Below are positions 1 to 6,130 of a stretch of DNA of 7,752 bases, piece after piece. A model generated the notes under the pieces. It was not told where the DNA came from and made no database searches. It was given only the letters and a program-made list of their open reading frames with translations. Made by a program: the position numbers and the translations under genes. Origin of the DNA: Campylobacteraceae bacterium. Its GTDB lineage: Bacteria; Campylobacterota; Campylobacteria; Campylobacterales; Campylobacteraceae. Position 1 is the first letter of the stretch. Every line of letters begins with the position of its first letter. The stretch is from the NCBI GenBank assembly GCA_012521935.1, contig JAAYLJ010000191.1, forward strand, positions 1 to 7,752. Reading direction: 5' to 3'.

Positions 1-1302
1 GCTAGAAATACCTTAGATGAGCTTGGTTTTTTAGAAGTAGAAACTCCAATGCTAACAAAAGCCACACCTGAGGGCGCTAGAGATTATTTAGTTCCAAGCA
101 GGGTTCATCATGGCGAATTTTACGCACTTCCACAATCCCCTCAACTTTTCAAACAACTTTTAATGTGTTCTGGATTTGATAGATATTTTCAAATAGCAAA
201 ATGCTTTAGAGATGAAGACTTAAGAGCTGATAGACAGCCTGAATTTACTCAAATTGATATTGAAACAAGTTTTTGCTCTCAAGAAGAGATAATTAGCATA
301 ACCGAAAAGATGATTAAAAATATCTTTAAAGTCGCGGGACATGAGATTTCTATACCATTTAATCAAATGAGATATAAAGAGGCTATGGAAAAATATGGCT
401 CAGATAAGCCAGATCTTCGCTTTGATTTAGCCATGGTTGATGTAGATAAAATATTTTTAAAATGTAGTAATGAAATTTTTAGCACAATTGCAAAAGATCC
501 AAAGAAAAACCGTATTAAAGCCCTAAGAGTACCAAAAGGTGATGAGATTTTTTCAAAAAGACAGATGAAGGGCTTTGAGGATTATGTAAGAGGATTTGGG
601 GCAAGTGGGCTTGGATATTTCCTAATGAAAGAAGATGGTTTAAAAGGGCCATTAACTAAATTTTTTGCCCAGCAAGATTTAGAAGAGATAGTTGAAGCTT
701 GCCAACTTGAAGTTGGTGATGTTGTCTTTTTTGGAGCAGGGCCAAAGAGATTAGTTTTAGACTATATGGGCAGATTTAGACTCTATTTAGCCAAACTAAT
801 GGAGATAGTGCCAGAAGATAAATTTGAGTTTGTATGGGTGGTTGATTTTGATATGTTTGAAGTTGAAGAGGGAAGATTAAAAGCTCTTCATCACCCTTTT
901 ACAATGCCAAAAAATATTGATGCAAATCCAGAAGATATGGAATCTTTAGCATATGACATAGTGTTAAATGGAGTAGAACTTGGCGGTGGAAGCATAAGAA
1001 TTCATAAGCAAGATATCCAATCAAAAGTTTTTGATATTTTAGGCATAAGCAAAGAAGAAGCAGATGAAAAGTTTGGATTTTTACTAAAAGCACTTGAGCT
1101 TGGCGCTCCTCCACATGGCGGGATCGCGCTTGGGCTTGATAGACTTATGATGTTACTAACTAAATCAAAAAGCATTAGAGATGTGATTGCATTTCCAAAA
1201 ACGCAGCGTGCACAATGCTTACTAACCGACGCACCAAGCGATGTGGATCCATCACTTTTAAAAGAATTAGGTATTAGAAAATCAAATATCACAAAAGGAT
1301 AA
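1..1302 (+). CDS. aspS: Aspartyl-tRNA synthetase (AspRS), 5'-truncated by the window edge
   Basis: Cytoplasmic class II aminoacyl-tRNA synthetase; it activates aspartate with ATP and loads it on tRNA, releasing AMP and PPi. The frame is open from base 1, so the start lies outside. About 433 residues are visible against roughly 580-590 for bacterial AspRS, so the N-terminal anticodon-binding OB fold (about 150 residues) is missing. In visible numbering: motif 1 strand ending in VETPML (13-18), flipping-loop region TPEGARDYLVPSR (22-34), QSPQ aspartate-site motif (45-48), motif 2 FRDEDLRADRQPEF (69-82), YGSDKPDLRF (132-141), the GAD insertion domain roughly 142-285, GGGSIRIH (328-335), and motif 3 GIALGLDRL (374-382). 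The ATG at base 49 is internal methionine, not the start. Followed 2 nt later by adk. Campylobacter-type AspRS is often non-discriminating (also charges tRNA-Asn), but the deciding N-terminal residues are outside the window. Confidence 0.97.
   Translation, partial: ARNTLDELGFLEVETPMLTKATPEGARDYLVPSRVHHGEFYALPQSPQLFKQLLMCSGFDRYFQIAKCFRDEDLRADRQPEFTQIDIETSFCSQEEIISITEKMIKNIFKVAGHEISIPFNQMRYKEAMEKYGSDKPDLRFDLAMVDVDKIFLKCSNEIFSTIAKDPKKNRIKALRVPKGDEIFSKRQMKGFEDYVRGFGASGLGYFLMKEDGLKGPLTKFFAQQDLEEIVEACQLEVGDVVFFGAGPKRLVLDYMGRFRLYLAKLMEIVPEDKFEFVWVVDFDMFEVEEGRLKALHHPFTMPKNIDANPEDMESLAYDIVLNGVELGGGSIRIHKQDIQSKVFDILGISKEEADEKFGFLLKALELGAPPHGGIALGLDRLMMLLTKSKSIRDVIAFPKTQRAQCLLTDAPSDVDPSLLKELGIRKSNITKG
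1293..1299 (+). promoter_or_regulatory. Ribosome binding site of adk
   Basis: AAAAGGA lies in the last codons of aspS and ends 5 nt before the adk ATG at 1305. It fixes the adk start. It also means adk ribosomes initiate within reach of ribosomes terminating on aspS, so the two genes are probably translationally coupled. Confidence 0.75.
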
Positions 1303-1304
1303 TT

Positions 1305-1877
1305 ATGAAAAAACTTTTTTTAATCATAGGAGCGCCAGGCAGCGGTAAAACAACAGATGCTAGCTTAATTGCAAAGAAAAATAGTGAAACTATGGCACAC
1401 TACTCAACAGGAGATCTTTTAAGAGAAGAGGTAGCTAGTGGAAGTGAGCTTGGAAAAAGAATTGATGGTTTTATAAGTAAAGGAAATTTAGTACCATTAG
1501 AAATCGTTGTAGATGCCATCATTAGCGCCATTAAACAAAGCGATAAAGAGACTGTTTTAATTGATGGTTTTCCAAGAAGTATTGAACAAATGAATGCGCT
1601 TGATGAGATTTTAGAAAAAGAGAGCGAGGTTAAGCTTTGCGCAGTAATTGAGGCTGAAGTTAGTGAAGAGGTAGCTTGTGAGAGAGTTTTGGGAAGAAAC
1701 AGAGGTGCGGATGATAATGAAGAGGTTTTTAGAAATAGAATGAAAGTATATAGCGATCCTCTACCTGCAATCCAAGCATTTTATACAAATAAACGCTTGC
1801 TTCATAAGATAAATGCACAAAGATCTATCGAAGAGATAGTTGAAGATATGAACTCATTTATCTTATCTAAAATTTAA
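1305..1877 (+). CDS. adk: Adenylate kinase, short form without zinc-type LID
   Basis: Cytoplasmic phosphotransferase: AMP + ATP = 2 ADP. At 190 residues it is the short bacterial form, compared with about 214 for E. coli Adk. Visible motifs are the P-loop GAPGSGKT (9-16), the AMP-binding STGDLLR (34-40), the adenylate-kinase signature DGFPRS (87-92), and the LID region GRNRGADDNEE (130-140) followed directly by FRNRM (142-146). The long LID with four cysteines found in many Gram-positive enzymes is absent; the only cysteines are C112 and C125, outside the LID. Start chosen at ATG 1305, with a good Shine-Dalgarno and the P-loop close to the N-terminus as usual. It sits 2 nt after aspS, which produces AMP, and 27 nt before ppa, so it probably shares their transcript. 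All catalytic arginines and the DD pair expected of the family appear present. Confidence 0.97.
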   Translation: MKKLFLIIGAPGSGKTTDASLIAKKNSETMAHYSTGDLLREEVASGSELGKRIDGFISKGNLVPLEIVVDAIISAIKQSDKETVLIDGFPRSIEQMNALDEILEKESEVKLCAVIEAEVSEEVACERVLGRNRGADDNEEVFRNRMKVYSDPLPAIQAFYTNKRLLHKINAQRSIEEIVEDMNSFILSKI

Positions 1878-1894
1878 ATTTTTCTTTACAAACT

Positions 1895-1900
1895 AGGAGA
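1895..1900 (+). promoter_or_regulatory. Ribosome binding site of ppa
   Basis: AGGAGA, 4 nt before the ATG at 1905, is the strongest Shine-Dalgarno sequence in the window. It lies in the 27-nt adk-ppa gap (1878-1904), which otherwise holds only an AT-rich stretch with no obvious promoter or terminator. Confidence 0.8.
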
Positions 1901-1904
1901 GATT

Positions 1905-2432
1905 ATGGGTTATAAGAAAGTAAATAGTGGTAAAAATCCTGATGAGCTTAATGCCATCATAGAGATTCCTTATAAATCAAATATAAAATATGAGATAGAT
2001 GAAGAGAGTGGCTTAGTAAAAGTTGATAGGATTTTATACTCTGCAATCTATTTCCCAGCAAACTATGGTTTCATTCCATCAACCCTTTCAAAAGATGGAG
2101 ATCCAGCTGATATTTTAGTAATTAGCGAAGCCTCTTTTCAAGCTGGAAGCATAGTTCCTTGTAGGCTAATTGGGGTTCTTCCAATGGAAGATGAATCTGG
2201 CATGGATGAGAAGCTAATAGCTCTTCCACTTGCAAAGATAGATCCAACACTAGCTGAGATTGAAGATATTAATGATCTTCCCCTAGCCCTTCAAAATAGA
2301 ATAAAAAACTTTTTTGAAACTTACAAAATGTTAGAGCCAAATAAGTGGGTAAAAGTTAAAGCATTTGAAGGAAAAGAAGCGGCTAAAGCTTTACTTGAAG
2401 AGGCTTTGGAAAACTACAAAAAAGAGATTTAA
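1905..2432 (+). CDS. ppa: Inorganic pyrophosphatase, family I (soluble)
   Basis: Hydrolyses PPi to two phosphates, pulling tRNA charging and nucleic-acid synthesis forward; cytoplasmic, Mg-dependent and normally hexameric in bacteria. At 175 residues it matches E. coli Ppa in length and aligns without gaps worth noting. Active-site equivalents seen: E20, K28, E30, R42, Y54, the DGDPAD signature (64-69, metal ligands D64, D66, D69), D96, D101, K103, and Y140-K141. One deviation: the position equivalent to E. coli Tyr51 is Phe50, because the usual Phe-Tyr pair before PANYGF is Tyr-Phe here. Start is ATG 1905 with a strong SD. Last gene of the plus-strand unit after aspS and adk; its TAA stop shares the TTAA palindrome with the stop of the convergent amidase gene. 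Confidence 0.97.
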   Translation: MGYKKVNSGKNPDELNAIIEIPYKSNIKYEIDEESGLVKVDRILYSAIYFPANYGFIPSTLSKDGDPADILVISEASFQAGSIVPCRLIGVLPMEDESGMDEKLIALPLAKIDPTLAEIEDINDLPLALQNRIKNFFETYKMLEPNKWVKVKAFEGKEAAKALLEEALENYKKEI

Positions 2433-2441
2433 TTATTTTTT
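2418..2441. repeat. A6/T6 dyad around the shared stop codons
   Basis: A run of six A (2418-2423) and a run of six T (2436-2441) flank a 12-nt centre that contains the TTAA shared by the ppa and amidase stops. It reads the same way on both strands, giving a U6 run downstream of the stop for each gene. The stem would be A:U only and weak, so it is at best an accessory part of a bidirectional 3'-end signal, and such runs are common in an AT-rich genome. Confidence 0.3.
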
Positions 2442-3838
2442 CTAAAATAGGCATCCACTCCATTTGCGATGCCTATTGCTAAACTTGTTTGATAGCTACT
2501 TGTAAACATTCGTTTTGATTCAGCTGGATGAGTGATGTAGCCAATCTCAAGCAAAATTGCTGGCATTTGTGCACCTACTAAAACCCAAAATGGCGCCTCT
2601 CTAACCCCTCCATCTCTAATTTTATACTTAGATGAAAGCTCATTAAACATGCCTTGATGCACATCCAAAGCAAACTTATTAGAAGCAATAATTTTTTCTC
2701 TATTTAAAAAATTAAGGTATGTCTGTTTAGAGAAGTGGTTCATCTCTTCAATGTCTGATTTATTCTCAAGCTCAGCTACATTTTTAGATCTTTGTGACCT
2801 TGCTGGTGAGAGAAAGAATGTTTCAACCCCTTCCATGGAAGCGTGTTTATCTTTTGTAGGTGCTGCGTTTGCATGAACAGAGATGAATAGATCTGCATTT
2901 TTATCATTTGCGATTCTAGTTCTAGATCTTAGTTGGATAAAAATATCTTTGCTTCTAGTGTAAAAAACTTTATAACCTCTTTTTTTTAACTCCTCTCCAA
3001 GCTTTAATGAAAGAGCTAAAACCACCTCTTTTTCCCTATATTTTCCATTAACCGCACCCGCATCTTTTCCACCATGCCCAGGGTCAATAACTATGACTCT
3101 ATTTTTGGCATTGATTTTTTTAATGCCGCTTTTTTCTTCATATGGTTTTGTTGATACGGCAGCTGCATTAGCACTTAATCCTATAAAAAGATGTTTATCT
3201 TTTGCTATATGGCGCAGATTTAGCGCTTTTTTGTGAGAAAAAACAATTCTAATTGTATCTTTATCATACTGCGCTACTCTTATTTGATCTATATCCTTAC
3301 TCTCATATGTTCGCGAGTTCCCCATTAAAGCACCTGGAACATCAAAAACATACCTATGCGTCCCTTTTGATTGTAGCAAGAAAGATTTAATCTCATTAAT
3401 ATTAACTTCTTGATTAAATCTTAAAATTACATCTGTATTTTTAAACTCTACCCCTAAAGCAGCTTTATTGGCTGTTGGCGCACTTTGTACTTTATTAACT
3501 ACATTTTTAGGCGCCTCTTTAGCTGCTGGTTTTTTAGCCAAAGGCTCTTCACCTAAAGTTTTTAACTCTTTCTCATAAGCGCTTGCATCTAAATCTAAGG
3601 CTTTAGAGCTTATGAGCAATCTTTTTAAGGAGGATATTTTTAACTTTGTGTTATTTTGAATGATTGATTGGATATATATATTTTTTAATTGATGATGGTA
3701 TCTTAGTATCGCTTCACTATTTGAGTTAGAAAAGTTTTTATCAAACTCTTTTATTTGATTATGATAAATCTCATTCCCAAATAAAGAGATGGTAAGAAAG
3801 ATGGTTATATGGATAAAAAGCTTAAGAATCTTCCCCAT
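2429..3838 (-). CDS. amiA: Periplasmic N-acetylmuramoyl-L-alanine amidase (AMIN + Amidase_3)
   Basis: Zinc hydrolase cutting the bond between MurNAc and the peptide stem, for daughter-cell separation and wall remodelling. The 469 residues comprise a Sec-type signal peptide (K3/K6, hydrophobic 7-20, likely cleavage after G21, no twin arginine), a predicted helical region 25-95, a Lys/Ala/Pro linker 97-125, an AMIN-like beta domain about 129-222 (septal or wall targeting), and Amidase_3 about 246-469. Zinc ligands H255 (DPGHGG), E269 (YREKE) and H322 (SVHAN), with catalytic E431 (LLEIGY), are intact. An insert at about 345-405 may hold an autoinhibitory helix. The start ATG overlaps the upstream oxidoreductase gene by 17 nt. 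An in-frame stop 15 nt upstream (3854-3856) rules out a longer protein, and no good SD precedes it, so coupling is likely. The symbol follows C. jejuni usage. Confidence 0.93.
   Translation of the reverse strand: MGKILKLFIHITIFLTISLFGNEIYHNQIKEFDKNFSNSNSEAILRYHHQLKNIYIQSIIQNNTKLKISSLKRLLISSKALDLDASAYEKELKTLGEEPLAKKPAAKEAPKNVVNKVQSAPTANKAALGVEFKNTDVILRFNQEVNINEIKSFLLQSKGTHRYVFDVPGALMGNSRTYESKDIDQIRVAQYDKDTIRIVFSHKKALNLRHIAKDKHLFIGLSANAAAVSTKPYEEKSGIKKINAKNRVIVIDPGHGGKDAGAVNGKYREKEVVLALSLKLGEELKKRGYKVFYTRSKDIFIQLRSRTRIANDKNADLFISVHANAAPTKDKHASMEGVETFFLSPARSQRSKNVAELENKSDIEEMNHFSKQTYLNFLNREKIIASNKFALDVHQGMFNELSSKYKIRDGGVREAPFWVLVGAQMPAILLEIGYITHPAESKRMFTSSYQTSLAIGIANGVDAYFRKNN
2446..2477. terminator. 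Perfect 10-bp inverted repeat, candidate 3'-end hairpin
   Basis: AATAGGCATC (2446-2455) and GATGCCTATT (2468-2477) are exact reverse complements separated by 12 nt. The repeat lies 13 nt after the ppa stop and inside the last codons of the amidase gene (IGIANGVDAYF region). On the plus strand no T-run follows. On the minus strand the stem runs into TATTTTAG, but release there would fall before the amidase stop codon. It may slow or stop ppa transcripts, or protect their 3' end, rather than act as a textbook terminator. The pairing is certain from the sequence; the function is inference. Confidence 0.35.
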
Positions 3839-4919
3839 AAACCAACTTTTTAATCAGCTCTTCTACTGAAATTAACTCTTTTAAAAGGTAGCCATTAGAG
3901 CCTGTAAAAAATAGTCCGCTTTGAACCTCTCCTAGGTAAGCATCAGCTAATCTATCAGCTATACAGTAGCCAACTTCTCTAGCCTCTCTTCCTCTTTTGC
4001 AAGGTGCTACGCAATTACTTATACATTTTATTGGTGGACCCTCTTTTTTTGCAACTGCTTCTATTAGGTTGGTTTTTACACCTCTAGCAGGATAACCAAC
4101 TGGTGAATTAAACAGTTTTATATCATCTTTTGTTGCATTTAAAATTACTTGTTTAAAATTTTCATGCGCATCACACTCATGAGTACCTATAAATCTTGTA
4201 CCCATTTGAACACCGTTTGCGCCAAGCCCTAGCATGATTTTTATATCTCTATTATCCCAAATGCCACCAGCAGCAAAAAGTGGAAAATCACCCCAGTTTT
4301 TCATCTCCTCTTTAACAGGTTTTATCAAGTTTTCAAGTTGAAACTCTTCCATTAAGCACTGCTCATATGTAAAGCCTTGATGCCCACCACTTTTTGGACC
4401 CTCAACCACTATGGCATCTGGCAATCTATCATATCTTTGTTTCCATCTTTTACATATAATCTTTAATGCCTTAGCAGATGAAACTATGGGCACTAGCGCA
4501 ACATCTGGAAAATCTTTTGTAAACTCTGGCATATTTGTTGGAAGTCCAGCTCCAGTTATGATGATGTCAATTCCACCCTCACACGCATCACGCACCATTC
4601 TTGGATAATCATTGCTTGCATGAAGGGCGTTTACAGCTAATGGAGCATCGCCGCATATCTTTCTGGCATTTTTAATAATTGCATGTAAGCCCTCTTTTGA
4701 GTAAAAACTCTCGGTTTCATATGGCCTATTGTTAATTATTTTTTTAGCGTGCTTTTTATCTTCATAATACCCTGTGCCAACAGCACTTATTACGCCTAAA
4801 CCACCTGCTTTGCTTACACTGCCAGCCAAATTATCCCAACTTATCCCAAGCCCCATTCCACCTTGAATAATTGGGTATTTTATAAGATATTTTCCAATTT
4901 TTACGCTAGATAGACTCAT
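3822..4919 (-). CDS. NPD-family FMN oxidoreductase (nitronate monooxygenase / FabK-like), true substrate unknown
   Basis: TIM-barrel flavoprotein of the 2-nitropropane dioxygenase family (PF03060 type), presumably cytosolic. Characterised members oxidise nitronates, reduce quinones with NAD(P)H, or reduce enoyl-ACP (FabK). In the 365 residues: N-terminal flavin-site YPIIQGGMGLGIS (15-27), GGLGVISAVGTGYY (39-52), ITGAGLP (121-127), EGPKSGGHQGF (173-183) with the family histidine H180, phosphate-binding AAGGI (216-220) and GANGVQMGTRF (233-243), and PARGVKT (277-283). The C-terminal tail has four cysteines (C299, C303, C307, C319; C-x3-C-x3-C-x11-C) that classical nitronate monooxygenases lack. 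ATG 4919 overlaps the tyrS stop by 1 nt (TAATG), with SD AAGGTG 5 nt upstream. The family assignment is firm. Which reaction it catalyses cannot be read from the sequence, and automated 'nitronate monooxygenase' or 'FabK' labels should be treated as family names only. Confidence 0.9.
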   Translation of the reverse strand: MSLSSVKIGKYLIKYPIIQGGMGLGISWDNLAGSVSKAGGLGVISAVGTGYYEDKKHAKKIINNRPYETESFYSKEGLHAIIKNARKICGDAPLAVNALHASNDYPRMVRDACEGGIDIIITGAGLPTNMPEFTKDFPDVALVPIVSSAKALKIICKRWKQRYDRLPDAIVVEGPKSGGHQGFTYEQCLMEEFQLENLIKPVKEEMKNWGDFPLFAAGGIWDNRDIKIMLGLGANGVQMGTRFIGTHECDAHENFKQVILNATKDDIKLFNSPVGYPARGVKTNLIEAVAKKEGPPIKCISNCVAPCKRGREAREVGYCIADRLADAYLGEVQSGLFFTGSNGYLLKELISVEELIKKLVYGEDS

Positions 4920-6118
4920 TATGTCACCTTTAATTCAATGAATTTTCTCTTCCCAACTTGCAATATATACTCACCCTTTTCTATCTGCCAATTTGCATCA
5001 TCAATCTTTTTTTGATTGCATCTTACAGCACCTTGAGTTATGTCTCTTCTAGCTTGTGAAGTAGATGGCTCAAGTCCAGCATCAACTAAAGCTTTAGCTA
5101 TCCAAATAGGCCCTTTGCATGAAAAAGTGTCTATTTTTGATGGTAAATCTTTATTCGCATGAACTCTTTCAAACTCCTCTTTTGCACTTTTTGCTAGCTC
5201 ATGATTATGAAATCTTGCAGTTAACTCTAAAGCTAACTCCTCTTTTGCGCTTTTTGGGTGGAGTTCTCCATTTTCAACATCTTTTTTAAGTCCTCTTATC
5301 TCTTCGAGGCTCTTAAAACTTAAAAGCTCATAATATCTCCACATCAGTTCATCTGAAATACTAAGAATTTTTCCATACATATCATTATGATTCTCTGTTA
5401 CACCAATGTAATTGCCTAAACTTTTACTCATCTTTTGCACACCATCAAGCCCCTCTAAAAGTGGAACCATTATGACAGCTTGCTCTTTATTGCATCCATA
5501 AACTCTTTGAAGTTGTCTTCCCATTAAAAGGTTAAATTTTTGGTCAGTTCCGCCCATCTCAATGTCTGTATCCATAGCAACGCTATCATAACCTTGCAAA
5601 AGCGGATAGATAAATTCACTAATTGAGATTGGAGTTTGGGATTTATATCTTTTTTCAAAATCTTCTCGCTCTAGCATTCTTGCTACACTAAAGGTTGTAG
5701 TAAGCTCAACTAGCCCAGCAGTTCCAAGCTCTTCAAGCCATTTGGAGTTAAACATAATAGTAGTTTTTTCTGGGTTTAAAACTTTGAAAACTTGCTCTTT
5801 ATATGTTTGAGCATTTTTTAAAACAGTCTCTTTGTCAAGTTTTTTCCTAGTTTCACTCTTGCCTGATGGATCACCTATCATGCCAGTAAAATCACCTATT
5901 AAAAACTGAACTGTTGCTCCATATTTTTGCAAAAGTGCCATTTTTTGAAGTAAAACTGTATGCCCAAAATGAAGATCTGGAGCTGTTGGGTCAAAACCAG
6001 CTTTTACATTGAAAGTTTTTCCACTCTTAAAGTACTCTTTTACTAAACTCTCAACTCTTTCAAAGTCAATAATTTCAGCACACCCTCTTTTTATTTCAGC
6101 CAAAGCTTCATTAATCAT
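4919..6118 (-). CDS. tyrS: Tyrosyl-tRNA synthetase (KMSKS / TyrZ-like type)
   Basis: Class I synthetase that attaches tyrosine to tRNA-Tyr in the cytoplasm, normally a homodimer. The 399 residues show the Rossmann catalytic domain with HFGH (50-53, the HIGH motif), GDFTGMIGDPSGKS (75-88), YPLLQGYD (171-178, tyrosine pocket), GGTDQKFN (189-196) and KMSKS (229-233). An anticodon-binding helical region and a C-terminal S4 RNA-binding domain (about 337-399, SQARRDITQGAV at 354-365) follow. The HFGH/KMSKS combination places it with TyrZ-like enzymes rather than the E. coli TyrS type, which has KFGKT. Length is normal for that group. The start at ATG 6118 is supported by AAGGA 6 nt upstream. It lies 9 nt after the spoT stop and overlaps the next gene by 1 nt. 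Confidence 0.97.
   Translation of the reverse strand: MINEALAEIKRGCAEIIDFERVESLVKEYFKSGKTFNVKAGFDPTAPDLHFGHTVLLQKMALLQKYGATVQFLIGDFTGMIGDPSGKSETRKKLDKETVLKNAQTYKEQVFKVLNPEKTTIMFNSKWLEELGTAGLVELTTTFSVARMLEREDFEKRYKSQTPISISEFIYPLLQGYDSVAMDTDIEMGGTDQKFNLLMGRQLQRVYGCNKEQAVIMVPLLEGLDGVQKMSKSLGNYIGVTENHNDMYGKILSISDELMWRYYELLSFKSLEEIRGLKKDVENGELHPKSAKEELALELTARFHNHELAKSAKEEFERVHANKDLPSKIDTFSCKGPIWIAKALVDAGLEPSTSQARRDITQGAVRCNQKKIDDANWQIEKGEYILQVGKRKFIELKVT
4925..4930 (-). promoter_or_regulatory. Ribosome binding site of the NPD-family oxidoreductase
   Basis: On the minus strand AAGGTG lies inside the last codons of tyrS, 5 nt before the ATG that overlaps the tyrS TAA as TAATG. This layout supports the chosen start and termination-reinitiation coupling. 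Confidence 0.7.
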
Positions 6119-6124
6119 CTATAT

Positions 6125-6130
6125 TCCTTA
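6125..6130 (-). promoter_or_regulatory. Ribosome binding site of tyrS, fused to the spoT stop codon
   Basis: On the minus strand TAAGGA contains the TAA stop of spoT and the AAGGA Shine-Dalgarno of tyrS, 6 nt before the tyrS ATG. A ribosome ending on spoT therefore covers the tyrS initiation region, which favours coupled translation and decides the tyrS start. Confidence 0.75.

Noticed and set aside
49..51. ATG at 49 as the start of aspS
   Set aside because: The 16 upstream codons are open and encode the conserved motif 1 strand of AspRS, so this Met is internal.
899..1292. Two minus-strand reading frames inside aspS
   Set aside because: They lie fully opposite strongly conserved AspRS coding sequence, have no recognisable domain, and lack convincing ribosome binding sites.
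1310..1321. A6 and T7 runs at the adk start as a phase-variation tract
   Set aside because: They are short, separated by C, occur in an essential gene, and similar T7 runs recur in tyrS and spoT, as expected from base composition.
4411..4608. Short plus-strand reading frame opposite the NPD-family gene
   Set aside because: It overlaps conserved barrel codons of the real gene and shows no domain or initiation signal.
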